DNA of 64,000 nucleotides from Methanoregula sp. (GCA_041645435.1 JBAZQB010000001.1:372001-436000); one strand, 5' to 3'; positions 9,097 through 17,891 are shown, numbered from the stretch's first letter. Notes: generated from the sequence alone by a model not told the origin. Translations and numbers: made by a program.

Positions 9097-9864
9097 ATGA
9101 GTGAAAAACCACGGGTCATGATCGTCGATGATGATGAAAACCTGTGCAGGACGTTAAGCCTCATCCTGAAACGGAAAGGGTACGAGGTGACGGTTGCGCA
9201 CAGCGGCCCGGAGGCGATCGGGCATATCAGGGACCAGACCTTTGACATGATATTCATGGATATCAAGATGCCGGGTATGGACGGGGTTGAGGCCCTTGAA
9301 GAGATCCGGAAGATCAGGACCGATGCTGCCGTCACGATGATGACTGCGTACGCGGTTGACGGCCTGGTTGAAAAAGCGCTGGGCATAGGCGCACAGGGGG
9401 TCCTCTATAAACCGGTTGACGTAAACAAGGTGATGAGCACGATAGAGGATGTTTCCCGGAAACCGGAAGGGTTGAACATCCTTGTGGTGGATGATGACCC
9501 CGGGACCGCGATCACGCTCAAAAATATCCTCGCACGACAGGGTCATGCCGTCAGTACTGCCCCTTCCGGCGAGGAAGCTATAAGCATGGCACAACAACAG
9601 CCTCCGGAAATCGCATTGATTGATATGAAACTCCCCGGAATCAATGGCCTGCAGGCATACCTAGCACTGAAAAAAGACCATCCGGGTATGACTGCCGTCA
9701 TGATGACCGGGTACCGGCAGGAGATGACCACGATGCTCGAGACTGCCCTGGACGCGGACGCGTACACGGTGATGTACAAACCCCTTGAGATGGGTGCCCT
9801 CTTGAAAATCATGAACGAGCTGTCAAGGAAAAAAACCGGGATGAAACCCCGCAGGATGATCTGA
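9097..9864 (+). CDS. Response regulator with two tandem receiver domains
   Basis: A 255-aa protein of two REC domains and no output domain. The first (5-120) has the acidic pair in VDDDE, phospho-acceptor Asp55 in IFMDIKMPG and Lys105 in LYKP. The second (127-245) has VDDDP, Asp176 in LIDMKLPG and a YKP lysine. Twin receivers without an effector are typical of phosphorelays or of regulation through protein contact. It lies between two histidine kinases, with a 1-bp gap upstream and a TGATG overlap downstream, and is the obvious link between them. Confidence 0.92.
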   Translation: MSEKPRVMIVDDDENLCRTLSLILKRKGYEVTVAHSGPEAIGHIRDQTFDMIFMDIKMPGMDGVEALEEIRKIRTDAAVTMMTAYAVDGLVEKALGIGAQGVLYKPVDVNKVMSTIEDVSRKPEGLNILVVDDDPGTAITLKNILARQGHAVSTAPSGEEAISMAQQQPPEIALIDMKLPGINGLQAYLALKKDHPGMTAVMMTGYRQEMTTMLETALDADAYTVMYKPLEMGALLKIMNELSRKKTGMKPRRMI

Positions 9865-12473
9865 TGGATGAGAGGGATAAGATTCTTGTTATCGATGACG
9901 ATGAAGGCACACGAAAGACCCTTACGCTCATCCTGAAAAAGAAGGGGTTTGACGTCATCACTGCCGGGACCGGGGAGGAGGGGCTGCAACAGGCACAAGG
10001 CAGGAAGGTTGCGGTAGCTCTTCTCGATATCAACCTGCCGGATATTGAGGGCATACGATTGATTGCTCCCTTAAAGGACATGCACCCGGATCTGGCGGTG
10101 ATCATGATCACGGGCTTTGCGTCGATGGAAAATGCCATGCGGGCACTGAACGAAGGCGCAGCCGGCTATGTCCTCAAACCCGTCAACATTGATGAGATAC
10201 TCTCAAAGATACATGACGCCCTCGAACGGCAGCACCTGATTAAAAGCAAACAGCAAGCCGAAGAAGCCCTTCGGGTATCTGAAGAGAAGTACCGCAGCCT
10301 GGTCGAGAACATCAATGACGCCATCTACTCGCTCGATGAACGGGGGATCATCACCTACGTCAGCCCGGTGATTGAAAAAATTTCCGGGTACCCCCCGTCC
10401 CATTTAACGGGGCATCCCTTTACCGGATTTATTGTAAAGGAAGACCTGCCAGGCGTGATGCAGGCATTCGAATCAGCAAAGAAGGGTATCATCTTATCAT
10501 TCCCGTTCAGGGTTGTAACAAAATCCGGTGACCAGCGGTGGCTGAGCGTTTCGAGTTATCCCGCATTTGCCAACGGGGCATTCTCCGGAGTCCAAGGAGT
10601 TTTATCGGACATTACCGAGCGCAAGCGGGCAGAGGAAGCCCTCCGCGATAGTGAGGAACGCTTCAGGACCATGATCGAGCAGTCCCCGTTAAGTATCGAG
10701 GTAATGTCACCGGATGGCCGGACCCTGCAGGTCAATCCTGCCTTTGTGAAACTCTGGGGAGTGACGTTGGAGGATCTCAAGGATTACAATATGCTTCAGG
10801 ATGAGCAGCTCACCCTCCTTGGAATTATGCCCTTTATCGAGAGAGGTTTTTCCGGGGAGGCGGTTGCGTATCCCCCCCTGGAATACGATGGTGCCAAGAC
10901 CCTGGGATTCGGGGATAAAAGGTGGGTACAGGGCAGTATCTACCCGGTCCGGAATGCAGCCGGGACGATCCGTAATGTCATTTTAGTGCATGAAGACATC
11001 ACTGAGCAGAAGAAAGCTGAAGGTGCACTCAGGGAGAGTGAGGAGAAGTTCCGCGACATTTTCAATAATGCAAACGATGCGATTGAAATTGTCAAACTGT
11101 TGGACAACGGGCTTCCCGGCATGTATCTCGATCTTAATGATGTCGCCTGCCGGATGCTGGGATATACCAAAGAGGAGATACTCCGGCTCGGCCCATTGGA
11201 TATCAATACGGATTACTTCAGCTGGCCTTTCGATGAGATCATGCGGGAATTACATACCACCGGTCACGCAACCTTTGAAACGGAACACCGGAGAAAAGAC
11301 GGGTTAATTGTCCCGGTTGAGGTCAATTCCCACAAGATTGTCCTTATGGGAAAAACCGTACTCCTCTCAATTGCCCGGGACATTACCGAACGCAAAAAAG
11401 CAGAAACCGCGATTCAGCAGAGCGAGCAGAAGTTCCGTGATATATTCAACAATACCACCGACGCTATCCATATCCACGGGATCAATGATGACGGGACACC
11501 CGGCAGGTTCACCGATGTCAACGATGTCACATGGCGGATGCTGGAATATACCAAGGAGGAGTTACTTACAAAAACTCCGCTCGATATCGCTACGGACTAC
11601 CACAACCCCCCCATTGAGAAAATTCTTGAAGAGCAACGTACTACCGGAAGTGCGCGGTTCGAGACTGAGTACAGGAGAAAGGACGGCACGGTCATTCCCG
11701 TAGAAGTCAACACCCATGTCGTCACCATCTTGGGAAAGAATGTGATGCTCGGGGTTGTCCGGGATATTACTGAACGGAAGAAAGCCGAGGCGTTGATGAT
11801 ACATTTCAACGAGGAACTTGAGCAGGAAGTGAAAGTAAGGACCGAGGAGCTGAGCGCATTGCTGGATGAGAAAGTCCTCCTCCTCCGCGAGATCCATCAC
11901 CGGGTCAAGAATAATCTCCAGATCATCATCAGCTTAGTCAACCTCCAGATGCGCCAGATCGATGACAAGCGGTTAAAACAGGTCATGGCGGAGACGCAGA
12001 ACAGGGTGCGGGCGATGTCCTTTGTCCACGAAAAACTGTACCAGTCCGAGGATATCTCCCATATCGATCTCGCCAGCTACACCCGGTTTTTAGTAACTCA
12101 CCTTATCTCGTTCTATGGAGTTGATTCCCGGCAGGTGGCCCTGGATATCGATATCGGGAAGATCATGGTCGGTATCAACACGGCAATCCCGCTCGGGCTT
12201 ATCATCAACGAACTGGCCAGCAACGCGTTGAAACACGCGTTCCCCAATGGAAAAACAGGATCGTTGTCCATCACGGTACGGGAAGATGACAAGACACTTT
12301 CTATCACCGTTAAGGATGATGGTGTCGGGCTACCTGCGGATTTCGACTGGCGGAATGCAGAATCACTTGGGCTCCGGCTGGTGATCTCGCTGGTGGAGCA
12401 ACTGGACGGTACCATTGAACGGGACCGGAATGCGGGGACGATGTTTACGGTTGTCGTGCAGGAGAAAGAATGA
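9864..12473 (+). CDS. Hybrid receiver - 4xPAS - HisKA_2 histidine kinase
   Basis: An 869-aa protein that starts with a REC domain (Asp55 in LLDINLPD), followed by four PAS/PAC units (roughly 135-255, 262-390, 392-515 and 517-640). The third and fourth are close duplicates (FRDIFNNANDAIEIV and FRDIFNNTTDAIHIH). A coiled coil leads to an HisKA_2-type dimerisation domain with LREIHHRVKNNLQIIISLV and a C-terminal HATPase_c (DDGVGLP, ESLGLRLVISL). A receiver at the N-terminus suggests it is switched by the upstream kinase rather than signalling to a partner of its own. No membrane segment, so input is cytoplasmic. Confidence 0.93.
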   Translation: MDERDKILVIDDDEGTRKTLTLILKKKGFDVITAGTGEEGLQQAQGRKVAVALLDINLPDIEGIRLIAPLKDMHPDLAVIMITGFASMENAMRALNEGAAGYVLKPVNIDEILSKIHDALERQHLIKSKQQAEEALRVSEEKYRSLVENINDAIYSLDERGIITYVSPVIEKISGYPPSHLTGHPFTGFIVKEDLPGVMQAFESAKKGIILSFPFRVVTKSGDQRWLSVSSYPAFANGAFSGVQGVLSDITERKRAEEALRDSEERFRTMIEQSPLSIEVMSPDGRTLQVNPAFVKLWGVTLEDLKDYNMLQDEQLTLLGIMPFIERGFSGEAVAYPPLEYDGAKTLGFGDKRWVQGSIYPVRNAAGTIRNVILVHEDITEQKKAEGALRESEEKFRDIFNNANDAIEIVKLLDNGLPGMYLDLNDVACRMLGYTKEEILRLGPLDINTDYFSWPFDEIMRELHTTGHATFETEHRRKDGLIVPVEVNSHKIVLMGKTVLLSIARDITERKKAETAIQQSEQKFRDIFNNTTDAIHIHGINDDGTPGRFTDVNDVTWRMLEYTKEELLTKTPLDIATDYHNPPIEKILEEQRTTGSARFETEYRRKDGTVIPVEVNTHVVTILGKNVMLGVVRDITERKKAEALMIHFNEELEQEVKVRTEELSALLDEKVLLLREIHHRVKNNLQIIISLVNLQMRQIDDKRLKQVMAETQNRVRAMSFVHEKLYQSEDISHIDLASYTRFLVTHLISFYGVDSRQVALDIDIGKIMVGINTAIPLGLIINELASNALKHAFPNGKTGSLSITVREDDKTLSITVKDDGVGLPADFDWRNAESLGLRLVISLVEQLDGTIERDRNAGTMFTVVVQEKE

Positions 12474-12798
12474 GCTGGATTGGATCAAAAATTTCATTCC
12501 ATACGGATGGAGCCCAGCCCAGCGACCCGAACGAGCCCCTGTGCATCGCGCGAACGAGTCAATGAGCGTTACACATGTGCCCGATCAACAGCGACGAGTA
12601 TTCCGCGAAGCGGTATGTGAGGAGCGGGCCGGGACAGCCGCTGGCGCTGGAGCAACGCGACAAGCCAGGGGCGTCATCCTACTAACAGGAAACTCCAAAA
12701 AACAGCGAGCCGGAGCCTCAGCGAGGACGAGCGAACATGACCGAGCGTCTTCATCTCTCTTGATCAGTGAGAGAGGATCGACGCCCGCTTACAGGCTT
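12474..12798. other. Non-coding stretch between kinase cluster and SnoaL-like pseudogene
   Basis: Nothing recognisable is encoded in these 325 bp. A + strand frame that spans from within the kinase end to 13092 has a composition (runs of Arg, Ala, Glu) typical of an antisense shadow over the SnoaL-like gene. Confidence 0.5.
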
Positions 12799-13236
12799 TC
12801 ACATGAGGCCGATCTGCTGCATCAGGGACATCTTGTCATAGAAGAGCTTCTCCTCCACGATCTCCCCGTTCTTCCAGTGCGCAACCGTACAGAACTCAAC
12901 CTTGAACTTCTTCCCGTTGGGCTGTATTACCTTGCCATCGGGAGTGGTCATCGGGCCCTCGAACGTACCGGTGAAGTCGGCGACCGAGCACGTCCAGTCC
13001 CCTTAACCGAACAGGGTCTTGTAGGGATGGTTCCCGACCTTGTTGTCAGGGAATATTTTGAAGAATGCGATTGCTTCTTCCTTGTGGGATAGTCGGCTGT
13101 GAGTCGGTTTTTCCTGTCCCGGCCAGAAGACATCGACATCCTTTGCATGGTGTTTCTCGAATGTTACCCAGTCCTGGGAGTTCCAGGCATCATCCAGCGT
13201 CTGCATGAGACGCATATTTTCCTCAACAGTTGACAT
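12799..13236 (-). pseudogene. SnoaL-like ester cyclase / NTF2-fold protein interrupted by one TAA
   Basis: Translation from ATG 13236 gives MSTVEENMRLMQTLDDAWNS and a WVTFEKHHAKDVDVFWPGQ motif typical of SnoaL-like proteins. It reaches an in-frame TAA at 13003-13005, then continues in the same frame with GDWTCSVADFTGTFEGPM and on to MSLMQQIGLM and a TGA at 12799-12801. The total of about 145 residues is the normal family length. In relatives the position is usually Gln (FGQGDW), so one C-to-T change (CAA to TAA) explains the break. The frame is otherwise clean, so the event is recent, or it is a sequencing error. Function of the intact form is unknown. Confidence 0.82.
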
Positions 13237-13368
13237 TCTTGCATCTCCTTCGTATCTCCGGAAACCTGAACGGACTCAAGAAGCCCGGATATATAGTCCC
13301 CTTTATGCAAAACAGGATAAAGTATTGGATTGAGAGCATGCTTCAATTCTCGTCGGGGTCATTTTTGA

Positions 13369-13643
13369 GACCTCCGTCGGAGAAAAAGACCTTCACATTC
13401 GCGTTCCGGCAGGGTTTCCGGGGCCCGGATGGATTAAATTACGTGGCGAAAAATGCCTCGGTTTAATGGCCATTGGCGGACTTTAGGTGAGATTGTTTCC
13501 GCCCGTAGTTTGGTAAACGGGGCTGAATTTAAGCATATTTTCCACGCGAACCGAAACGGGCTGTTTTACGGGGTTTCCCGGGAGGGGATTTTGTAAACGG
13601 GGCTCAAAACGGGCGTATTTGTCCCCGGGATCCAAACGTCTGG
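13369..13643 (+). repeat. Dispersed ~260-bp non-coding repeat, copy 2
   Basis: Carries the landmarks of copy 1, including CTTCACATTCGCGTTCCGGC at the left, GTGGCGAAAAATGCCTCG, the TTTTCCACGCGAACCGAAAC block, TTTTACGGGGTTTCCCGG and the right end AAAACGGGCGTATTTG. It lies in the 666-bp gap between the SnoaL-like pseudogene and the monooxygenase gene. Confidence 0.85.
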
Positions 13644-13709
13644 GATGATACCAACCAATTACAAGAGATCCATTATGAGAGACGTCAATTCATTCCGTGT
13701 TCGGGGAGG

Positions 13710-13756
13710 TTACGCGTCAACCGGGGCTTTTGCCCCAGCCGCTTAGGCTTGCCCCA
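13710..13756 (+). repeat. Dispersed hairpin element, divergent copy
   Basis: Matches the element at 18368 and 20830 in outline: GCGTCAA, a GGGGC/GCCCC stem (CCGGGGCTTTTGCCCC), then a GGCTTGCCCC second half. It is the most diverged of the four copies. Confidence 0.6.
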
Positions 13757-13902
13757 GAAGTATATGACCCGGCGAAAATACCGGGCGGGATTTGAGGCAG
13801 GGAGACCGGTGAGAGACCCCCGGATGTACCGACAGTACCGGACATTTTCGAAAGATTTTAAGCACGGGAAACCCGAACTACCGGGACAAAGGTGACTTCC
13901 CC

Positions 13903-14484
13903 TTGGCTGAATCTGCTGATAATCCCATCACGGTCGTACGCGTCCATTACGTGAAGGAAGGCTGCGAACCGCGGTTTGAACAGGAAATAAAAAACTACAT
14001 GCACGAGTTTAGTTTCACCCCTGGCAATCTCGGGATCTCGATCTTCCGGCCGGGTCAACACCATGATGGCGTATACCGGATCGTGTACAAGTTTACTTCC
14101 CAAAAAGAACTCGACCGGTGGCATACCTCATCAGACTACCTCGCGTGGATGAAGACCGAACAGGAGCTCACGATTGCCCCGCCCCGCACGGAAGTACTCT
14201 CGGGCCTGGAGACATGGTTCACGCTCCCCGGGCAGCATGTCCTCAGGCCCCCGACAAAAGCACGCATGGCGGCCGTGACCTGGATTGCGGTCCTGCCGGT
14301 CTCGATTATCATCTCGCTCGTCACGGACCCGTTTTTGGATACCCGGTCGTTTCTTGTCCAGAAACTGGTATTTGTCTCGCTTCTGGTATGCCTGCTCACC
14401 TGGGTCGTGATGCCGGTGGCTACCCGGATTTTTGCCCGCTGGCTGTACGCTCCCGAAGACCTGGCCCCGGCGGGGGAAGGATAA
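13903..14484 (+). CDS. Antibiotic biosynthesis monooxygenase-domain membrane protein
   Basis: A 193-aa protein whose start is a TTG at 13903, supported by GGTGA 8 bases upstream; no ATG fits. Residues about 8-105 form an ABM-type ferredoxin-like domain (VVRVHYVKEGCEPRFEQEI, SIFRPGQHHDGVYRIVYKF, WHTSSDYLAWM). The C-terminal half has two membrane helices (WIAVLPVSIIISLV and LVFVSLLVCLLTWVVMPVA) as in the membrane-anchored branch of the family. Substrate unknown. Its last 65 bp overlap the 3' end of the convergent ATPase gene, which appears to have gained an unusual tail. Confidence 0.82.
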   Translation: MAESADNPITVVRVHYVKEGCEPRFEQEIKNYMHEFSFTPGNLGISIFRPGQHHDGVYRIVYKFTSQKELDRWHTSSDYLAWMKTEQELTIAPPRTEVLSGLETWFTLPGQHVLRPPTKARMAAVTWIAVLPVSIIISLVTDPFLDTRSFLVQKLVFVSLLVCLLTWVVMPVATRIFARWLYAPEDLAPAGEG

Positions 14485-15805
14485 GCGTGCTCCCGGGGGC
14501 TTTTATTTTTTTAACATATGCGGGTTTGATGGCCGATTCCGGAGGGTACCCGGCCTCGTCCCGGTATTCGATGAGCCATTTCCAGGCTGGCAGCACCCGG
14601 ATGACCGCATTACCCAGCGTAATGGTCTCCTCCTGGTGGTACGTGAGGATGAGGCCGGCAGTCAGATCATGCATGGTCATCGCACCGGCAAGACCGCCGA
14701 GTTCCCGGTCCCGGTTCTCCCGCGTGAGTTCATAGCAGACCTGGATCGCCCCGGTTATCGTTCCCTTGTCTTCCGTGATAAAATCGCACTCTTTGGGGTT
14801 TTTGAAGAAATATACGGATTTTCCCCGGCGCAGGAGCTCGATGAGCACGAGATTTTCGAGTATCCTGCCTTTGTCATCCGAAAACCGGAACGCGACAGCA
14901 TTTCTCATGCCGGTGTCAATGCAGTAGAGTTTCTTTTCGTTGACGTACTGTTTTTTTAAGGAAAAATCGTACCTGAAGATTTCGAAGATAAGGTACGCCT
15001 CTTCTAAAAAACCGACATAATCCCGGACCGAGACAACACTTTTGAACCCGAGCGTGTTTTTTAAGGCATTGTATGTTGCCGCATTTGCTGCATTGGTGAA
15101 GAGGTAGTGGGCGAGTTGCCGGAACCCTTTAACCTCCCGGATCTTGAACCGGCTGATGATGTCCCGGAACAGGATGTCGTCATAAATCCGCTTGAGGTAT
15201 TCCTGATCCCCGTATTTCAGGAATTCAGGGAACCCCCCGCCGGTGAGATACCGGTCGAACTCCGCGAGGATAGCGGCTTTCTTCTTCTCCGTGATCCGGT
15301 CGGTGACAATCGACCTGAACCGTAAGCATTCCCGGAACGAGAACGGGTACAGGGTGATTTTGGTATAGCGCCCGGTAAGGTGTGTGCCGAGTTCCGCCGA
15401 GAGGAGATTGGCATTGGAGCCGGTGAGAAAGACTTTGTACCCCTCGTCATGGATCCTGCGGACGAACCGCTCCCAGCCCGGGACATTCTGGATCTCGTCG
15501 ATAAAGAGAACTTTTGTTCCCGGGGTAGTCTTTTCAAAGACGAGCATCAGGGCGGGAAAATCTGACAGGGAAAAGTCCATGAGCCGGTCATCATCGAAGT
15601 TGATGTACAGGAAATCGCTGTACTGCGCTGACAGCTGGCGCATGAGCGTTGACTTGCCGCACCTCCGTATGCCGGTGATAACGACAATCGCATCGGTCTT
15701 TACGAATCGTTCGGTTGCGATCTCCCGGGGTATGCCGGGATCCCGGGAAAGGAATGATTCTTTCTGGGTGAGTACCAGTTCTTCGAGCTGCTGTGCCAGG
15801 ATCAT
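14420..15805 (-). CDS. AAA_14 / DUF4143 ATPase with an atypical C-terminal tail
   Basis: The ATG at 15805 (MILAQQ) is preferred because longer TTG and ATG options lie inside a palindromic operator. An AAA_14 domain holds Walker A GIRRCGKSTLM and Walker B VLFIDEIQNVPGWE plus the sensor LTGSNANLL. A DUF4143 domain follows (YLTGGGFPEFL, LENLVLIELLRRG, VYFFKNPKECDF), a nuclease-like fold often found in this family. Such proteins are widespread in archaea and their role is unclear. The family normally ends near WLIEYRDE. Here about 35 residues follow, beginning YPPESAIKPAYVKKIK, which is the same peptide as in the antitoxin at 16.6 kb. The tail overlaps the convergent monooxygenase gene. Confidence 0.88.
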   Translation of the reverse strand: MILAQQLEELVLTQKESFLSRDPGIPREIATERFVKTDAIVVITGIRRCGKSTLMRQLSAQYSDFLYINFDDDRLMDFSLSDFPALMLVFEKTTPGTKVLFIDEIQNVPGWERFVRRIHDEGYKVFLTGSNANLLSAELGTHLTGRYTKITLYPFSFRECLRFRSIVTDRITEKKKAAILAEFDRYLTGGGFPEFLKYGDQEYLKRIYDDILFRDIISRFKIREVKGFRQLAHYLFTNAANAATYNALKNTLGFKSVVSVRDYVGFLEEAYLIFEIFRYDFSLKKQYVNEKKLYCIDTGMRNAVAFRFSDDKGRILENLVLIELLRRGKSVYFFKNPKECDFITEDKGTITGAIQVCYELTRENRDRELGGLAGAMTMHDLTAGLILTYHQEETITLGNAVIRVLPAWKWLIEYRDEAGYPPESAIKPAYVKKIKAPGSTLILPPPGPGLRERTASGQKSG

Positions 15806-15806
15806 A

Positions 15807-15854
15807 TACATTACCAATGTATGCTTTCTGCATTTTATTTACATTACTAATGTA
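15807..15854. promoter_or_regulatory. Twin palindromic operators over the ATPase start
   Basis: Two 15-bp palindromes, TACATTACCAATGTA (15807-15821) and TACATTACTAATGTA (15840-15854), share 6-bp arms and 13 of 15 bases, spaced 33 bp centre to centre, i.e. about three helical turns. The first lies immediately upstream of the ATPase start codon. This is how a dimeric repressor binding two sites would look. The binding protein is unknown. Confidence 0.6.
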
Positions 15855-16224
15855 TAAAAATTTATTTACCCGCTATGGTTCTGCGGGAGTGAGGGCGGCA
15901 CCTGAATTAAAAAAAATGACGTTTGAATATGCGTTGGGAATTTTTTTAGGATTGTTATGATTGTACCGGTAAGTCTGGTAAAGCAGAGTTACACGCGTTT
16001 ATCAGGTTTAAGTCTGTTTAACCAGAATAAGATGTGATACTGGGAAACGGGACTAAAAGGGTGCCGGATGCTGGTGATGGACCGGTGCTGATGCATCAAC
16101 CGGGGCTCCGACCGGGACTTACCCCGGGTGCACCCGGTCCCGGGCCGGTGTCAAAGATCGCAGGGTTTATCCCGGGTGAGCCTCCCGGTTTTTCATGATG
16201 GGATTTTATTTTTGAAAAAATGTT
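15855..16224. other. 370 bp without a gene
   Basis: Contains the promoter side of the ATPase gene and, at about 16090-16190, GC-rich inverted segments (GGGACTTACCCCGGGTGCACCCGGTCCCGG) that can form a hairpin at the end of the RelE pseudogene transcript. No coding signal seen. Confidence 0.45.
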
Positions 16225-16486
16225 TTAGTATATCTCATCGTGATGGGCATAATCCACGAGAGTAATTTTCTGGTTTTTCTTATCGATTTTGTACATGAGG
16301 ACATAGTGCCCGATATGCAGCCGCCAGAATCCTTTCAGTGGTTTTTTCAGGGGTTTTCCTGTCTCCGGGTTTTCTGCCAGTTCCAGTAACTTCTTTTCAA
16401 GCTGGCTGAACCTCGCAGAATCTTTCTGCCACATCTTCTTTGAATATTATTTCGACTTTTGCATCCGGAACTATCGTGTAGGTCAT
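16225..16486 (-). pseudogene. RelE/ParE-family toxin with a frameshift
   Basis: Translation from ATG 16486, which overlaps the antitoxin stop (ATGA), gives MTYTIVPDAKVEIIFKED, the expected start of a RelE-type mRNase. The rest of the fold (MWQKDSARFSQLEKK, NPETGKPLKK, GHYVLMYKIDKK, LVDYAHHDEIY) is in another frame beginning at 16434. One inserted base around 16435-16445 accounts for it. The downstream part contains the body of the toxin but lacks the first strand, so the protein is probably inactive. The antitoxin upstream is intact. Confidence 0.8.
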
Positions 16487-16827
16487 TGTTTGATATTCCG
16501 GATGAATTCATCCATCGTAGCGTACGTTTTGCCTTTCCCCTTTGCGAGTTCTGCATCGATTTCTTTGATCTTTTTCACATATGCCGGCTTGATGGCAGAT
16601 TCCGGAGGGTAGACGGCTTCATCAATTTTTTCTTCGATACGCTCGAGTTTGATGAGGATATCTGACAGGATCTTTTCGATCTTCTGGTTGCCCGGAGTGC
16701 CGGGGACCGATTCCATTACGCACGGAACAGATTCATTCAGGGAAGCTGCTGTGCGGGAAGATTGGGAACTTCCCTTCCGTACTTTTTTTGGCTGGATGAT
16801 ATCGGAATACTGCATGCTTATTGTCAC
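16483..16827 (-). CDS. Antitoxin-like protein (DUF2683-like) paired with RelE pseudogene
   Basis: A 114-aa protein. The first 45 residues are low-complexity and Ser-rich. A coiled-coil segment follows (NQKIEKILSDILIKLERIEE), then the tail YPPESAIKPAYVKKIKEID and TYATMDEFIRNIKQ, which resembles the DUF2683-type antitoxin C-terminus that wraps a RelE-fold toxin. Its stop overlaps the toxin start, the usual arrangement for type II modules. With the toxin frameshifted it is an orphan. Its YPPESAIKPAYVKKIK peptide recurs at the end of the AAA_14 ATPase 2 kb away. Confidence 0.72.
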   Translation of the reverse strand: MTISMQYSDIIQPKKVRKGSSQSSRTAASLNESVPCVMESVPGTPGNQKIEKILSDILIKLERIEEKIDEAVYPPESAIKPAYVKKIKEIDAELAKGKGKTYATMDEFIRNIKQ

Positions 16828-16997
16828 ATGGGGTTTTACTCTTCAATAGTCTTTTTGTTGCATCCCGGTTATCCTGAGGATTGGTACGCCAGCCGGGGTT
16901 TTTGCCTCACAACCCGCGTGGACCCTGCCCCGGTCCCGGGCCGGAGACACCGATGGTTTTGCGCCGCAGGAATCTTTTTTTGCAGACATCCGGGGAA

Positions 16998-17182
16998 CCT
17001 GCCGGAGGACATGAGAGCGATCGGTTTTCAATACGATAGTACTGTGTTGGGATTTTCACCACGAACGATTACCTGGTTCGCCTTTCACTTCCTCGTTTAT
17101 CGGGTCTGTGCTTGGGCTCTTTGGATCTTTTTACCCTTGCGCCGTGGCAATGCCAAGACGATGGTGGCGTGGAGTGGCGGGA
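16998..17182 (+). repeat. Direct repeat, left copy, flanking hepT-mntA
   Basis: About 185 bp nearly identical to 18041-18227. Shared stretches include GAGCGATCGGTTTT, AATACGATAGTACTGT, GATTTTCACCACGA, a CTGGTTCGCCTTTCACTTCC block and GGCAATGCCAAGACGATGG near the right end. The reading frames through the two copies differ, so it is unlikely to encode a protein. Confidence 0.88.
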
Positions 17183-17271
17183 ACCCACGATATTGAAAGA
17201 ATTAAAAAAAGAATCAAAGGGCTTTCTTCTTGCGGCGTTCCTTTATGTCCGCCATACAGGGTACCGATGAA

Positions 17272-17604
17272 TTACCCGCTTTTTAAAATTCGTAAGATCT
17301 CCTGCTGAAGTTTGGGAAGATCCTGTTGGGCAGTACTCCAGACTTCGCCCAGATCGATGCCGAAATACTGGTGAACGAGAAGATGTCGCATCGCGATAAT
17401 ATCTTTCCAGGGAATTTCCTTGTGATCATTCTGGAACCCTGGAGTGATACCGTTTGCAGCTTCACCAATTACCTGGATGTGATAGAGTACCCATACCTGG
17501 AGCAGGTCGGATTGAAAGAACTCATCTTTTCCTGATGGGAGTTTTTCTCCGATACGCTGTATTGCTTCATTGATATCACGGAGCCGGTCAATGTCCGATC
17601 TCAT
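17272..17604 (-). CDS. hepT: HepT-like toxin (DUF86)
   Basis: A 110-aa all-helical protein of normal HepT length. The signature R-x4-H-x-Y is present as RHLLVHQY (about residues 72-79), following the conserved EIPWKDIIAMR. HEPN-fold toxins of this family act as RNases and are silenced by AMP added to the tyrosine of this motif by the partner MntA. The start overlaps the mntA stop by 4 bp, so the toxin is made after its antidote. The pair is the intact module in this stretch and is bracketed by direct repeats. Confidence 0.93.
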   Translation of the reverse strand: MRSDIDRLRDINEAIQRIGEKLPSGKDEFFQSDLLQVWVLYHIQVIGEAANGITPGFQNDHKEIPWKDIIAMRHLLVHQYFGIDLGEVWSTAQQDLPKLQQEILRILKSG

Positions 17605-17891
17605 AGCGGCACTGCTTCCTGTATCACCGCATGCCGGATCTGCTCCTTGAGCCCGTTTACTGATGCAACATCCACATCGCAGCCAATGAGGTCGGCAAGT
17701 TCCCGCTGGAATGCTGCATGGGTAAGGAGAGATGTGCCGGGGGGGAACCCGACAAGGAAATCGATATCGCTTCCCTCATGGGCTTCATGCCGGGCTACGG
17801 AGCCGAAAATACGGATATCTTTTATCCCGAACCGGGCTGCAAGTACGAAGATCTTATCCCGGTTTGCCGCGATCCGTTTGTAGTGATCCAT
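17601..17891 (-). CDS. mntA: MntA-like minimal nucleotidyltransferase antitoxin
   Basis: A 96-aa nucleotidyltransferase with the diagnostic GS-x10-DxD motif: GSVARHEAHEGSDIDFLV, giving the metal-binding Asp pair, and a third acidic residue in CDVDVAS. It is expected to adenylylate the tyrosine of the adjacent HepT toxin and so neutralise it. Length is typical. It is first in the two-gene operon. The upstream 130 bp before the right-hand direct repeat must carry the promoter. Confidence 0.93.
   Translation of the reverse strand: MDHYKRIAANRDKIFVLAARFGIKDIRIFGSVARHEAHEGSDIDFLVGFPPGTSLLTHAAFQRELADLIGCDVDVASVNGLKEQIRHAVIQEAVPL

Noticed and set aside
12415..13092. Long + strand open frame of 225 codons
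   Set aside because: It is antisense to the SnoaL-like gene, has an Arg/Ala-rich composition and no ribosome site.
12799..13236. Stop-codon readthrough or recoding in the SnoaL-like gene
   Set aside because: The stop is TAA; pyrrolysine uses TAG, and no recoding signal is visible.
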